Shown: positions 8,739 to 18,343 of the stretch, piece after piece
Numbering within the stretch: the stretch's first letter is position 1
Layout of the letters: every line of letters starts with the position of its first letter
NCBI GenBank assembly: GCA_018820855.1
Contig: JAHJNL010000025.1
Coordinates: 1 to 64,000, forward strand
DNA from: Pseudomonadota bacterium
GTDB taxonomy: Bacteria > Desulfobacterota > Desulfobulbia > Desulfobulbales > Desulfocapsaceae
Direction: 5' to 3'
Length of the DNA stretch: 64,000 nucleotides
The notes under the pieces: model-generated
What the model was told of the DNA's origin: nothing
What the model saw: the letters and a program-made list of their open reading frames with translations, nothing else
The model's database searches: none
Position numbers and translations under genes: made by a program

Positions 8739-9758
8739 CTATTTATTTCTTGTCAGCACATATTCTGCCAAGACACGCAGAGTCTTTACTGGAGGCAAAA
8801 CACTTTCATCTGAAAAAATATCCAACTCTGCAACAGCATCTGCAATAAGATTCTCTGCCCGATTACGACTCAAAGAAAATCCGTCATATTTGTCAATCAA
8901 AGCAAAGGCCTCGGAAAATCCTGTGCGACGTGCTTCATCATTTTCCAGAAGGAAAAGCAATCTTTGCTTATCCTTCTGGGTGGCGGAGGTCAAGGCGGAA
9001 ATAAGAGGAAGGGTCATCTTCTCTTCCTGGAAATCATTGCCTACAGCCTTGCCGGTCTGTTTTGCATCCCCCTGATAATCAAGGAGATCATCAACAATCT
9101 GAAAGGCCGTGCCCAGGTTCAGGCCGTAACGGGACAAGGCCTGCTGCTGAGACAAAGAGGCCCCTGCGGCAAGCGCTCCGACCTCACAGGTGGCGGCCAG
9201 GAGCAAGGCTGTTTTCCCCCTGATCACAGAAAAATAATCCTCTTCGGAAAGGTTGTGGTTCCTGGCATTACGGAGTTGCAGGAACTCCCCGTCAACCATG
9301 GCATTTGTGGCCCGGCAGAAAATCTCAAGGGCTGCACGGCCGCCATGGGAACCGATCAGAAACATGGAACGGGAATGCAGAAAATCACCGCCGAGTATGG
9401 CTGCTATTTCGCCAAAGGCCTTGCTCACGGAAGGTTTTCCACGGCGGGTATCTGCCCGGTCTATCACATCATCGTGAAAGAGAGTGGCGGCATGGAGATA
9501 TTCAAAGGCAATAGCCAGATCATAGATATTATCTCCCTGCAGGCCGCACAGCCGGGCCGCCTGGACAGCAAGCAGAGGACGCAAGCGTTTTCCGCCGTTG
9601 AAAATACCATAATCAAGAATCTCGACCAGCAAGGGATCTGCCTGCCCCACCACAGCCTGCAGGTCACAGCGCATGACCTCTTCTATTTTTATTACCTCCG
9701 GCCCAATGGCAGCCAACAGCTGATTTTTGGGACTGTTCACTTCTGTATCTTCTGTCAT
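8739..9758 (-). CDS. ispB: Trans-polyprenyl diphosphate synthase (octaprenyl-type)
   Basis: Builds the long isoprenoid side chain of the respiratory quinone by adding IPP units. It is an all-alpha prenyltransferase of 339 residues with GGKRLRP, the first aspartate motif FHDDVIDRADTRRGKP (DDxxD) and the second FQIVDDLLDYQ. Bulky or small residues before the first motif set chain length, but this cannot be read reliably by eye; the overall similarity is to IspB rather than to short-chain IspA. It lies 19 bases downstream of dinG on the minus strand. Confidence 0.9.
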   Translation of the reverse strand: MTEDTEVNSPKNQLLAAIGPEVIKIEEVMRCDLQAVVGQADPLLVEILDYGIFNGGKRLRPLLAVQAARLCGLQGDNIYDLAIAFEYLHAATLFHDDVIDRADTRRGKPSVSKAFGEIAAILGGDFLHSRSMFLIGSHGGRAALEIFCRATNAMVDGEFLQLRNARNHNLSEEDYFSVIRGKTALLLAATCEVGALAAGASLSQQQALSRYGLNLGTAFQIVDDLLDYQGDAKQTGKAVGNDFQEEKMTLPLISALTSATQKDKQRLLFLLENDEARRTGFSEAFALIDKYDGFSLSRNRAENLIADAVAELDIFSDESVLPPVKTLRVLAEYVLTRNK

Positions 9759-9777
9759 ACCTGGAATTCCTTAATTG

Positions 9778-11724
9778 TCACTCTGTTGCGAAAAAATTCT
9801 CTACTTCTTCAAGGGTTCGTACTACCGGTGAAGGCGGCAGACTTGCCCGAAACATGCGGCCGTAGCCCTTTGTATAGAGACGAATATCCATAATTCCAAT
9901 AACACCTCTGTCACTTGTCGAACGCATGAGACGTCCGACGCCCTGCCTGAGAGTCAGGATGGCCCGGGGAACCTGAAACTGAAAGAAGGGTTTCCCCCCT
10001 TCCTCTTCAATGGCCTTCATCCTCGACTGGATCACCGGATCGCTGGGAACTTCAAAGGGGAGTTTGTCGATCAACACACAACTCAGCGAATCACCAGCGA
10101 CATCTACCCCTTCCCAGAAACTGGCCACTGCCAGAAGAACCGAATCGGTGTTATCGCGAAACTGTTCCAGTAAGGCCTGACGCGAGGCACTGCCCTGCAC
10201 CAGAACCGGATAATTGAGACGATCTTCAAGAAAATCCGCCAACATATCCATGGCTTTGAAACTGGTGAACAAGACAAGGGCCCGCCCCCTGCTGATCTTT
10301 AACAGATCATAGACACGCTGACAAAGAGACTGGTTATAGTTCTCGGCAGTGGGTTCTGGAAATCCATTTTCAGGTACATATAACAGAGTTTGGCCACTGT
10401 AGTCAAAGGGCGAATGAAGACGTAATGTTTCACAGGACTCGTCAATACCAAGGCGCTCCCGGACATAGGTGAAGTCGCCGCCTGTGGTAAGCGTGGCAGA
10501 GGTCATGACGCAGGATTGCACAGATGAGTAGAGATTTTTCTCAAGTTCGCCTGCCACATGGATAGGAGTCGCCGACAGACTGATAGTCCGTTCCCGCCGC
10601 TCATACCAGTGGATAAAACCGCTCTCTCTCATCTGCTCAGTTCCGGCAATATGCAAGAAATTGGCCTGCAGTTCGGCAGCCCGGGTGGCAAACAGATTCC
10701 AGACTTCGCCATGCACGGCCAGTTCCTGACAACGCTTGGAGAGCTGATTCAACCCGGCAGCAAAATTATCGACCTCCTCTTGCCATCGATCAGTTTTTTC
10801 CAGCAGCGGGATAAGCGGATACCTGCCTCTGGCAAGAGGGAACAGGGAGGCAAAGCCATCAAGACGCTGTTTCAAGCCGCGACCATAACCGACAAGACCA
10901 TCAAACTCAGAAGACGGCAGAGCTGCTTCGGCCTGCCGCTCAAGATCACCTAAGAGATCCAGGAATTGATACTGGCTGAAATGCTTACCAAAAAAATTCG
11001 AGGCCACGTTTTCCAGATGATGCGCCTCGTCAAAGATCACTGCCTGGTATCTGGGGAGAATTTCACCAAAACCTGCCTGGCGCAGGGACAGATCAGAAAA
11101 AAAGAGGTGATGATTGACAATGAGGAGCCGTGCTGATCCCGCAAGTTTACGCAGACGATTGACAAAGCAGAGAGCGAATTCCGGGCAGTCACTGCCCAGA
11201 CACTGATTGGACTGGGCGGAAATCCTGGGCCAGAGCGGTGAGCGGTCAGGAAGCCAGGAGAGCTCGGCTCTGTCACCAGTGGCAGTCGTTTTCAACCAGT
11301 GTTCAATCTTATTGCCCTCCCTGTCCTCCACTAATGGCGTTTGAGGACTACTGCGATACTGAAACCAGCGGTAGTGACAGAGATAATTCTGCCTCCCCTT
11401 TATACACAGAACGGGAATATCCACGCCCAAGACCTTCTCAAGAAGAGGAATCTCTTTTTTTATAATCTGATCCTGAAGATTAATGGTTGCGGTCGATATC
11501 ACCACCCGCTGCCCCGAAAGCAGGGCCGGAGCCAGGTACGCCAGGGTTTTTCCGATTCCCGTTTCCGCCTCCACCAGCAGTACCGCAGCCTTCCCGTCTG
11601 TCCTCCCCGCTCCCTCTTCAAGGACAGCGGCCACAGCCTCGGCCATCTGCAGCTGCCCCTCACGGGGTTCAAAGGCAGGAAGCCCTGCTGAGAGTTTCCC
11701 CCCTGATGCAAATATCTCCTTCAC
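9778..11724 (-). CDS. dinG: DinG-type iron-sulfur ATP-dependent helicase
   Basis: An XPD/DinG-superfamily 5'-3' helicase of 648 residues. Walker A is EAETGIGKT near residue 55, and the DEAH box is FDEAHHLENVA. Cysteines consistent with a 4Fe-4S cluster sit between them (YLCHYRW and CLGSDCPEFALC). Motif VI is QGVGRLMRS. No N-terminal exonuclease domain is present. The start is a GTG at 11724 that overlaps the stop of the HEAT gene (GTGA) and has GGAGG seven bases upstream, so the two are translationally coupled. Confidence 0.92.
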   Translation of the reverse strand: MKEIFASGGKLSAGLPAFEPREGQLQMAEAVAAVLEEGAGRTDGKAAVLLVEAETGIGKTLAYLAPALLSGQRVVISTATINLQDQIIKKEIPLLEKVLGVDIPVLCIKGRQNYLCHYRWFQYRSSPQTPLVEDREGNKIEHWLKTTATGDRAELSWLPDRSPLWPRISAQSNQCLGSDCPEFALCFVNRLRKLAGSARLLIVNHHLFFSDLSLRQAGFGEILPRYQAVIFDEAHHLENVASNFFGKHFSQYQFLDLLGDLERQAEAALPSSEFDGLVGYGRGLKQRLDGFASLFPLARGRYPLIPLLEKTDRWQEEVDNFAAGLNQLSKRCQELAVHGEVWNLFATRAAELQANFLHIAGTEQMRESGFIHWYERRERTISLSATPIHVAGELEKNLYSSVQSCVMTSATLTTGGDFTYVRERLGIDESCETLRLHSPFDYSGQTLLYVPENGFPEPTAENYNQSLCQRVYDLLKISRGRALVLFTSFKAMDMLADFLEDRLNYPVLVQGSASRQALLEQFRDNTDSVLLAVASFWEGVDVAGDSLSCVLIDKLPFEVPSDPVIQSRMKAIEEEGGKPFFQFQVPRAILTLRQGVGRLMRSTSDRGVIGIMDIRLYTKGYGRMFRASLPPSPVVRTLEEVENFFATE

Positions 11725-12149
11725 GCAAACTCCTCCAAAACATCCTTTACTATTTCAACCACCTGTGGAGAAGCATCGTCAAGTGCCCTGCGCACGCCCG
11801 CAAGAGCCTCCGCAGTGCCAATGATCCCCAAGACACTGACGGCCTCACCGCGAACATGCGGAGGACCACTTGCAAGCGCCTTCAGAAGAGAGGGAATTGC
11901 CAAAGAAAGATCCTGGGGATGATGGAATTTCAATTCCTCAAAAAGAACAGAGACGCCTAAGCGAACCGCAAATCGTTCATCATCGAGAATTTCTCCGACC
12001 CAATCGTAGTAGAGTGGCTCACGTTTAAACATTTCAAAAATATTTTCCACATACCCCATCTCCAGGAAATCGGCTATGACCTTTTTTAATTCCTCATCAC
12101 TCACTTCGTCTTTCAAGTCATGTATCCTCCTCTTTTTTTCTCGTGTCAT
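11721..12149 (-). CDS. Small HEAT-repeat protein
   Basis: A 142-residue cytoplasmic protein. The first 60 residues are charged helices. Residues about 60-140 form two to three HEAT/PBS-lyase-type helical pairs (FAVRLGVSVLFEEL, AIPSLLKALAS, VRGEAVSVLGIIG, AGVRRALDDASPQVVEIV). Such repeats bind other proteins. It overlaps dinG by four bases, which hints at a DinG-linked role, but none is established. It is the first gene of the minus-strand operon. Confidence 0.8.
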   Translation of the reverse strand: MTREKKRRIHDLKDEVSDEELKKVIADFLEMGYVENIFEMFKREPLYYDWVGEILDDERFAVRLGVSVLFEELKFHHPQDLSLAIPSLLKALASGPPHVRGEAVSVLGIIGTAEALAGVRRALDDASPQVVEIVKDVLEEFA

Positions 12150-12408
12150 GTGGCAACTGTTGAGGTGGCAAGGGGAACAGACTGAAGCCTATAAAAAGCT
12201 GACAAGCAGGCAGTGGAGTAAATTCAATTGCAGAGCTTTGCCTTCAACCTTCAGCCTATTTCCCCAACCAGTTGCGTCATGTGCGATTTCTCAACAGGTT
12301 ATACGATTTTTGCTTTCCTTTTTCAACCAGCCCTGTACAATCAAGCTGTAGTAACTTCCTGCTGTATTAGCAATTTTTAACCTTAGTTTTTCTTAATAGG
12401 GCTCCAGT

Positions 12409-14268
12409 ATGGTTGAACCGCCATCCTCATATCAAGCCGCTCAGACGCGCTCATCGAGCGAATACCTCGAGCCTGGGGAATCAATCGTTATTGTTGATGA
12501 TTCACCGGAAATCATCCTGATTTTTGAAAGCCTTCTCACCACTGAAGGCTTCACCGTCTTCACTGCCAAAAATGCCACCGAACTCTACCAGATCCTGGAA
12601 AAAGAAAATATAGCCTTAATCCTTCTCGACATTGAACTTCCAGACAGAGACGGAACAGAGATACTTGCAGATATTGTCCCCCGTTTTCCAGATCTGGGAA
12701 TCGTCATGCTCACCGGCAGCCTGGACCTCAATATTGCCCTGAACTGCCTGCGTCAGGGTGCTGATGACTACCTGACAAAACCGGTGACCCTGGAAGAATT
12801 CAGTCTGGCTGTCCGCAAAACCCTGCAAAAACGCAAACTGACCATCGACAACCGCAAATACCAGCGGCAACTGGAGCTCACCAACTACAGGACCAGATTT
12901 CTGCATCAGCTCAACCTGAAGATGAACAGCGCCTACCTGAGCACTATTGAATTGAATTCTGTTCTCCAGTCTATACTGGTCGGCATCACAGCCGAAGAGG
13001 GATTAAAGTTTAATCGTGCCTTTTTACTTCTCTTTAACGAGGAGCATACTGAACTGCAGGGAAAGATGGCCATCGGCCCATCATGCCGGGCTGAGGCAGG
13101 TCGTGTCTGGGATGAAATCAAGCAAAAGAACATGCACCTTAGCGATATTCTCGATGAGGTCAGGAATTGCTGCCTGGATGGTGACAGGGAAATTAACAAA
13201 ATCGTGCAAATCCTGAAAATCCCGGTGAGCGATCATAGTCATATTCTCATACAGGCCTGTACCAAACGCACAAGCATCCTCGTTGAGGAAGGCAAGGCTG
13301 AAGGAATTCCTGTATCCTCCGAACTCATTGGCATCCTCGGTGAAAACACCTTTATTGCAACACCTCTTTTCTCTCCCAAGAAATCCCTGGGGGTGCTCAT
13401 TGCCGACAACTTCGTCACTCGCCATCCTATTACAGAGGATGACATCAATTCCCTTGAGATCTTTGCAAGTCAAGCCAGTCTCGCCATTGAGCACAGCCAT
13501 CTCTACCAGGATATGCTCAGCAAGATTATAGAACTGGAACAGGTTACCCAGGAACTGGAAAAGAACAAAGACCTTCTCGTAAAAGCTGAACGTTATTCAG
13601 CCCTCGGTCATATGTCCGCGCAACTGGTTCATGCCATCCGTAACCCCATCACCTCCATCGGCGGCATTGCCAGGCTCCTTGCAAAAAAAACAACAGAGGA
13701 AAAAGACCTCAAATTCCTGGATATGCTTATTCTGGAGTCGGGAAAGATCGAATCCACTCTGGAAGATCTCTTCAACTTTGTGGGTGAAGCTAAGCCGGAA
13801 AAATATTTGCGGCCACTCTACCCCCTGATCCGCAAAAGTATCATGCTCTTCTACGGAACCATGAAAAAACAGTCTATCACTTACCAGTTGAATCTTCCTG
13901 CCCCTGATCCTCTCATCTTTATGGACTCCAAAATGATCAGACAGATGTTGCATCACCTGATCAGAAACGCTATTGAAGCCATGCCTTCCGGCGGGTTGCT
14001 TGGTATTTCCTGTGAAGAGGGTGAAGTTAATGTCACGATCACCATTACCGACACGGGAAGCGGCATTGCCAACGCCAATATGACACGGATTGCAGACCCC
14101 TTTTTCACCACCAAAACCTATGGTACCGGCATGGGGCTCACACTGGTTGAAAAAATCATAGCTGAGCACCAGGGACGCTTTTTCCTCAGTCACAGTGATG
14201 AGGGAGGCATGGTCGCCAAGATTAGCCTCCCGAAAACAGAAAGAGAAAATGTCGACCCGCAGCAATAG
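12409..14268 (+). CDS. Histidine kinase with N-terminal receiver and GAF domains
   Basis: A soluble 619-residue kinase with no membrane segment. Order: receiver (about 24-140; VIVDDSPE, phospho-acceptor Asp in LLLDIELP, Lys in YLTKPV), a GAF-like sensor domain (about 175-365), a coiled coil (about 368-395), the HisKA H-box around LVHAIRNPITSIGG, and an HATPase with RNAIEAM, DTGSGI, FFTTKTYGTGMGL. A receiver upstream of the kinase core suggests that an upstream kinase controls it, or that it regulates itself. No cognate response regulator is adjacent. Its 3' end converges with the MFS gene across 18 bases. Confidence 0.9.
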   Translation: MVEPPSSYQAAQTRSSSEYLEPGESIVIVDDSPEIILIFESLLTTEGFTVFTAKNATELYQILEKENIALILLDIELPDRDGTEILADIVPRFPDLGIVMLTGSLDLNIALNCLRQGADDYLTKPVTLEEFSLAVRKTLQKRKLTIDNRKYQRQLELTNYRTRFLHQLNLKMNSAYLSTIELNSVLQSILVGITAEEGLKFNRAFLLLFNEEHTELQGKMAIGPSCRAEAGRVWDEIKQKNMHLSDILDEVRNCCLDGDREINKIVQILKIPVSDHSHILIQACTKRTSILVEEGKAEGIPVSSELIGILGENTFIATPLFSPKKSLGVLIADNFVTRHPITEDDINSLEIFASQASLAIEHSHLYQDMLSKIIELEQVTQELEKNKDLLVKAERYSALGHMSAQLVHAIRNPITSIGGIARLLAKKTTEEKDLKFLDMLILESGKIESTLEDLFNFVGEAKPEKYLRPLYPLIRKSIMLFYGTMKKQSITYQLNLPAPDPLIFMDSKMIRQMLHHLIRNAIEAMPSGGLLGISCEEGEVNVTITITDTGSGIANANMTRIADPFFTTKTYGTGMGLTLVEKIIAEHQGRFFLSHSDEGGMVAKISLPKTERENVDPQQ

Positions 14269-14286
14269 CCCTGACGGTCACTTTTT

Positions 14287-15732
14287 TCACCCTTCCCCCA
14301 CCTCTTTCCCCTCTGCCCTCCCTTCCCCGCGCAAACCGGAAAGAAAAGCTCCGAATATGGAAAGACCTGCAGTCAGACTGAGAGTAACCTGCAGTGCATA
14401 CATAAAATTCGGGACCTGGTCCTGCTGAAAATTCTTCAGATCAAGTCCTCCGCTTATATGTGAGAAAATCAGACCAAACACCAGCCCCGCCAGGGAGACA
14501 CCTGCCAACATCCCAAAGTTTCTTGCCGTTGCCAGCATTCCGGAACTCACCCCTGTCTGATCATGCCTGATTTTCTCAAGAACAGAGGCACTGTTAGGGG
14601 AGAGGAACAGGGCCTGGCCGGCACCGAGAAGCATCAAACGCCAGGCAACCGCAATGGCTGAACTGTCAACAGAGAGAAAACAGAGAAGCATGAGGCTGCA
14701 GGCAGAGAGACCAAGCCCCGATGTCGTAAGAAACCGTGCGCCTATGCGATCATAGAGATATCCGGACATGGGCGAAACAATAAATACAGATACCGGCACC
14801 GCCATCATGACAAAACCAATCTGTTTTACAGACAGGCCCAGGATATAATCCAGGTAAAAGGGCATAAGGATAAGAACGACAAACAGTACAGTAAAGGACA
14901 GCGCCGCACAGAAAATTGCTATCCCATAGGAGCGTGTGCGAAAGAGGGAAAGAGGAAACAGGGGTTCCTGCTGTTTCAACTCCACCTTGACGAAATAGAG
15001 CAAAAAGAAAAAGACAAGTCCCCCCTCAACAAGGAGAATCCTCAAAGAGACTCCGGTGTGATGAGTGCTGAGCAGGACTGCCAGCGTTATCATCCCCGTC
15101 CAGAGGGACATCCCTAACCAATCAAAAGGAGCCTGCCGCTTTTTCCGATTATTTCTGGAAGGCAAGAGCGGCAGGAGAAAGAGCCAGCCATAGACAAAAG
15201 CCATAAGACTGACGGGCACTGTGACCAGAAAGATGGCCCGCCAGCTATAGGCATGGATAAGAAAACCGGAGATTACCGGCCCGCTCATCAGGCCAACAGA
15301 GGTGGCAATGCCGATAAGCCCCAGGGCCATGCCTAATTGACCGACCGGGAAGACCCTTTTAATAATTGCGGGACCTGTTGACATCATCATGGCAGCGCCC
15401 AGTGCCTGCAAAAAACGAAAAAACACCAACTGGCCAAGGGTAGTTGAAAGAAAACAGGCCAGGGAGCCACCTGTAAAAACCAGCATACCGATGAGGTAGA
15501 CACTCCCTTTTCCAACCCGATCGCCCATCCGCCCCCAGAACAATAAAGAGATGGTGATGGTAAGCAGATAGATAAGCACGACCCATTCGGTCTGAGGCAG
15601 AGTAGTGCCAAAACTGCGCATAATACTGGGCAGTGCCACATTGATCATGGAACTGTCCATGGTTGAGAGAAAAACTCCCACAGCAACCATCAGAAAAACA
15701 GACCATCTTTTAGAAAGGAGAAAAGGCGTCAT
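14287..15732 (-). CDS. MFS exporter, DHA2 (EmrB/QacA-like) family
   Basis: A 481-residue inner-membrane transporter with about 14 predicted helices, the DHA2 count. Characteristic segments are FLSTMDSSMINVALPSI in helix 1, LFWGRMGDRVGKG in the loop after helix 2 (motif A), and GPVISGFLI after GLMSGP (motif C, typical of antiporter exporters). It probably exports a drug-like or metabolic compound by proton antiport; the substrate cannot be read. No regulator or membrane-fusion partner is adjacent. It converges on the upstream kinase and is divergent from the porin. Confidence 0.9.
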   Translation of the reverse strand: MTPFLLSKRWSVFLMVAVGVFLSTMDSSMINVALPSIMRSFGTTLPQTEWVVLIYLLTITISLLFWGRMGDRVGKGSVYLIGMLVFTGGSLACFLSTTLGQLVFFRFLQALGAAMMMSTGPAIIKRVFPVGQLGMALGLIGIATSVGLMSGPVISGFLIHAYSWRAIFLVTVPVSLMAFVYGWLFLLPLLPSRNNRKKRQAPFDWLGMSLWTGMITLAVLLSTHHTGVSLRILLVEGGLVFFFLLYFVKVELKQQEPLFPLSLFRTRSYGIAIFCAALSFTVLFVVLILMPFYLDYILGLSVKQIGFVMMAVPVSVFIVSPMSGYLYDRIGARFLTTSGLGLSACSLMLLCFLSVDSSAIAVAWRLMLLGAGQALFLSPNSASVLEKIRHDQTGVSSGMLATARNFGMLAGVSLAGLVFGLIFSHISGGLDLKNFQQDQVPNFMYALQVTLSLTAGLSIFGAFLSGLRGEGRAEGKEVGEG

Positions 15733-16180
15733 AATTCAGAGCCTAAAAGTAGAATATTCAGAGCCAGGGGTCCGGGTACCCTCTCCCGGAAAGTGATCTG
15801 CATAACAAAATAAAAAAAAGATGCCCGTTATTGCCCATACCTTGAAAGCAGCTGCCCTGGACTGCCGGCCATTGGCCGTGCAACGAAATTATACACTATA
15901 ATTCCGGCACGTTAAACACATTCTCATAAGACACGACCGTTATATCCCAGAAAACAGCTGAGTAATTACAATGAAAAAGGAAAAACAAAAAGGAAAAACA
16001 GAACAATTTCCCCCAACAAAGGCTTGACTTTTCTTATTGCCACTTATATAAGTTGGAATATGTATAAAAATTTGTACCTGACAATTTTTTTGTACATCTT
16101 GTTTTGCTTATTCGTACTGGACAGGGAATCGCTTCTCTGTCCCATTAAAAATCATCTTACTTAATTTAAGGAGAGAAGAG
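15733..16180. other. Divergent intergenic region between MFS gene and porin
   Basis: A 448-base AT-rich gap with no supported gene. It holds the porin promoter (described separately) and a long leader of about 120 bases before the porin ATG. The MFS promoter should also be here, but no convincing minus-strand -35/-10 pair was identified. Confidence 0.6.
16024..16052 (+). promoter_or_regulatory. Sigma-70-type promoter of the porin gene
   Basis: TTGACT at 16024-16029 and TATAAG at 16047-16052, with a 17-base spacer. Transcription would start near 16060 and give a leader of about 120 bases, plausible for an abundant porin mRNA. Confidence 0.7.
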
Positions 16181-17521
16181 ATGAAAAAAGTATTTTCTAC
16201 AGTAGCAGCCCTTGGCTTGGTTGCCGGTATCGCCACCAGCGCCGCTGCCTTGGAGCTGAAAGTAAAGGGCGAGTACCTCCTTGATGGCTATTCTGTCAGT
16301 GACGGTCTCGGTATCAACAGTGGCAATGGCCTGCAGATGCAAAAAGCCGATTACTTAGTTCAAGGCGGCACCAACGCCTGGTTTGAGCATAAATTCCAGA
16401 CCGATGCTGATCTGGTCATCAACGATGCCATCACCATCAAATCCCGTATCCGTTTCATCGACTGGGGCGTGTGGGGCAATCAGGATTTTGAGAACGCTTC
16501 TACTGGAGACACCAATGTCAGCAATGGCGCCAATTTGTCCATCCGTCGCCTGTGGATGGTCTACAAATCACCCATAGGTATCTGGGAAATCGGTCGTCGT
16601 CCTGCCGGTGCCTGGGAGAACTCCTTCGTCAACACCGCTACCCGCGGCGATCGTATCATGTGGAAATCTGGTAAGATGATCAGCGACACCTTCGACATGT
16701 ACGCCTTCTATCAGAAGATCACCGAGACTGATTCCTACAGCAACGAGAATGGCCTCGACTACGATTACTACGAGGTCTACGGTGCCTTTACCGGCTACGG
16801 AAAGACATCTCTTGCCGTCGGTTACTATGACAACCAGACCCAAGACTACTTTGGTCCTGGCAGCTCAGACTCCAGCACAGACAGATGGCGCATCAAGGGT
16901 TACGGCGACTACCAGTTCACTGATATGCTCGGCCTCGAATTTGAGTTTGACTACATCAACGGACAAACCGAATATAATAACGAATTGAAAGATGACAAAG
17001 ACATCAGCGGTCTTGCCTTCATGGCTGATCTGCAGGCAGCCTTCGGTGCCACTCAGGCCAACTTCATGTACTTCTACATCTCTGGTGATGATGGAACCGA
17101 CAAGGATGATGACGCCTACAGCAGAAGCAGTGGTACCGGTGCTGACTTCGAGCCCCTGTACGTCCTCACTGGTTCAAAGACCTCTATCCTGAACAACGAT
17201 ATGGGTTCCGACAACCCATACGGTGTTGCTGCCCGTGCTGCAGGTGCGCATGGTTTTGTTGCTGCTGCTGATTTTCAGGCCACCGAGAAACTCGGCCTGC
17301 ATGGTGCCTTTGGTTATGTCTATGCTGCCGATGAAATGGCAGGATACGAGAATGACTACGGTTATGAGTTCGATGCCGGCGCCAGCTACAAACTGCTTGA
17401 CAACCTGACCTACAATCTGCACTTCGGTTATCTTTCCACTGGAGACTTCTTCAAAATGGGTACTAATGTTGAGACCAATGATATTACCCTGCTGTACAAC
17501 AACCTGAGCATGACCTTCTAA
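16181..17521 (+). CDS. Outer-membrane beta-barrel porin
   Basis: A 446-residue protein with a clear Sec signal peptide (MKKVFSTVAALGLVAG..., cleavage after the AAA near residue 23) and alternating amphipathic strands rich in Tyr, Gly and Asp. It ends in Phe (NLSMTF), the outer-membrane barrel signature read by the BAM complex. It resembles the single major porins of Desulfobulbales and allied sulfate reducers; pore specificity is unknown. AGGAGAG-type sequence (AAGGAGAGAAGAG) precedes the ATG. A strong promoter lies upstream and a perfect terminator downstream, so it is a monocistronic and probably highly expressed gene. Confidence 0.87.
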   Translation: MKKVFSTVAALGLVAGIATSAAALELKVKGEYLLDGYSVSDGLGINSGNGLQMQKADYLVQGGTNAWFEHKFQTDADLVINDAITIKSRIRFIDWGVWGNQDFENASTGDTNVSNGANLSIRRLWMVYKSPIGIWEIGRRPAGAWENSFVNTATRGDRIMWKSGKMISDTFDMYAFYQKITETDSYSNENGLDYDYYEVYGAFTGYGKTSLAVGYYDNQTQDYFGPGSSDSSTDRWRIKGYGDYQFTDMLGLEFEFDYINGQTEYNNELKDDKDISGLAFMADLQAAFGATQANFMYFYISGDDGTDKDDDAYSRSSGTGADFEPLYVLTGSKTSILNNDMGSDNPYGVAARAAGAHGFVAAADFQATEKLGLHGAFGYVYAADEMAGYENDYGYEFDAGASYKLLDNLTYNLHFGYLSTGDFFKMGTNVETNDITLLYNNLSMTF

Positions 17522-17553
17522 GAATCTTTTGATTCAAGAAGCACTGTCCGGTT

Positions 17554-17587
17554 ATCCCCTGTCGAGCAATCGACAGGGGATTTTTTA
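17554..17587 (+). terminator. Intrinsic terminator of the porin gene
   Basis: A perfect 12-bp stem, ATCCCCTGTCGA / TCGACAGGGGAT, closed by a GCAA tetraloop and followed by six Ts. Confidence 0.95.
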
Positions 17588-17601
17588 TTTTGGATAATTT
17601 T

Positions 17602-18177
17602 ATGGAATTTGAGAGAGCGACCCAGAGCAAGGCCGAACTGCGGGCTGCCCTGAAAAAAATCCGGCGCAGGCCTCATGGAAACGTCAATAAGGGGAAACTG
17701 CTCCTCTCTCCCGAAGTGTTCACCACTGCGGGTTGCGAAACCAATGTCGTCATCAGCCCCTTTTCCATCCTCGACTGTACGGGATCCATCCACATTGGCC
17801 CCTGGTGCAATTTCGGGGCTCGCAGTCGCATCTACACCCATGATCACTGCCACCAGGGTAAGGTTCCGCTTCTGACTCTCCAGGAAAAATATGGCGTAAT
17901 CTGGCAGGACAAATACATTGGCCGTGATGTCTGGATTCATGAAAATGGTATTGTCCTCTATCAGGCCTCTATTCTGCCGGACGGTTTTATCCTTGGTGCC
18001 GGCTCCGTCCTGACTAAAAACCCTGGTCCTTATGAGATATGGGCAGGAGTACCGGCAAAAAAGATCGCTGATCGCAAAGATCTCTCGCCTACCGAGATTG
18101 CTGCCTGCTTCCAACGACCCCAGTTCAAGTTGCAGGAATATTTGCACCTGGAACAACTTGAGGATACCAACTTTTAA
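17602..18177 (+). CDS. Hexapeptide-repeat O-acetyltransferase
   Basis: An acyltransferase of the left-handed beta-helix type (maltose/galactoside O-acetyltransferase-like), about 191 residues. The coil region runs from about 45 to 155 (NVVISPFSILDCTG, IHIGPWCNFGARSRIYTHDH with the likely catalytic His, DVWIHENGIVLYQASILPDGFILGAGSVLTK, IWAGVPAKKI). The GVPAKKI end is typical of acetyl-CoA-dependent sugar acetyltransferases. It lies just before the glycan cluster and probably decorates a surface polysaccharide. The ATG at 17602 is favoured over the TTG at 17590; neither has a strong ribosome-binding site, and the TTG abuts the porin terminator. Confidence 0.85.
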   Translation: MEFERATQSKAELRAALKKIRRRPHGNVNKGKLLLSPEVFTTAGCETNVVISPFSILDCTGSIHIGPWCNFGARSRIYTHDHCHQGKVPLLTLQEKYGVIWQDKYIGRDVWIHENGIVLYQASILPDGFILGAGSVLTKNPGPYEIWAGVPAKKIADRKDLSPTEIAACFQRPQFKLQEYLHLEQLEDTNF

Positions 18178-18343
18178 TTTCTCTTTCCTCCTCTTTGCCA
18201 ATAGATTACACTTGATGGCATCATAGATAAGCGAAGACTTCGAAAACATTTCATCTGAAACTATTAGCTGTTAGGACTTTGTCACAACTGCAATTGACTA
18301 CAGCTCTAAGCAAAAGAGTTCACTGGAACAACTCATTTCTCCT

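Noticed and set aside
16568-16843. Minus-strand open frame in the porin gene
   Set aside because: Shadow of the porin, which has signal peptide, promoter and terminator.
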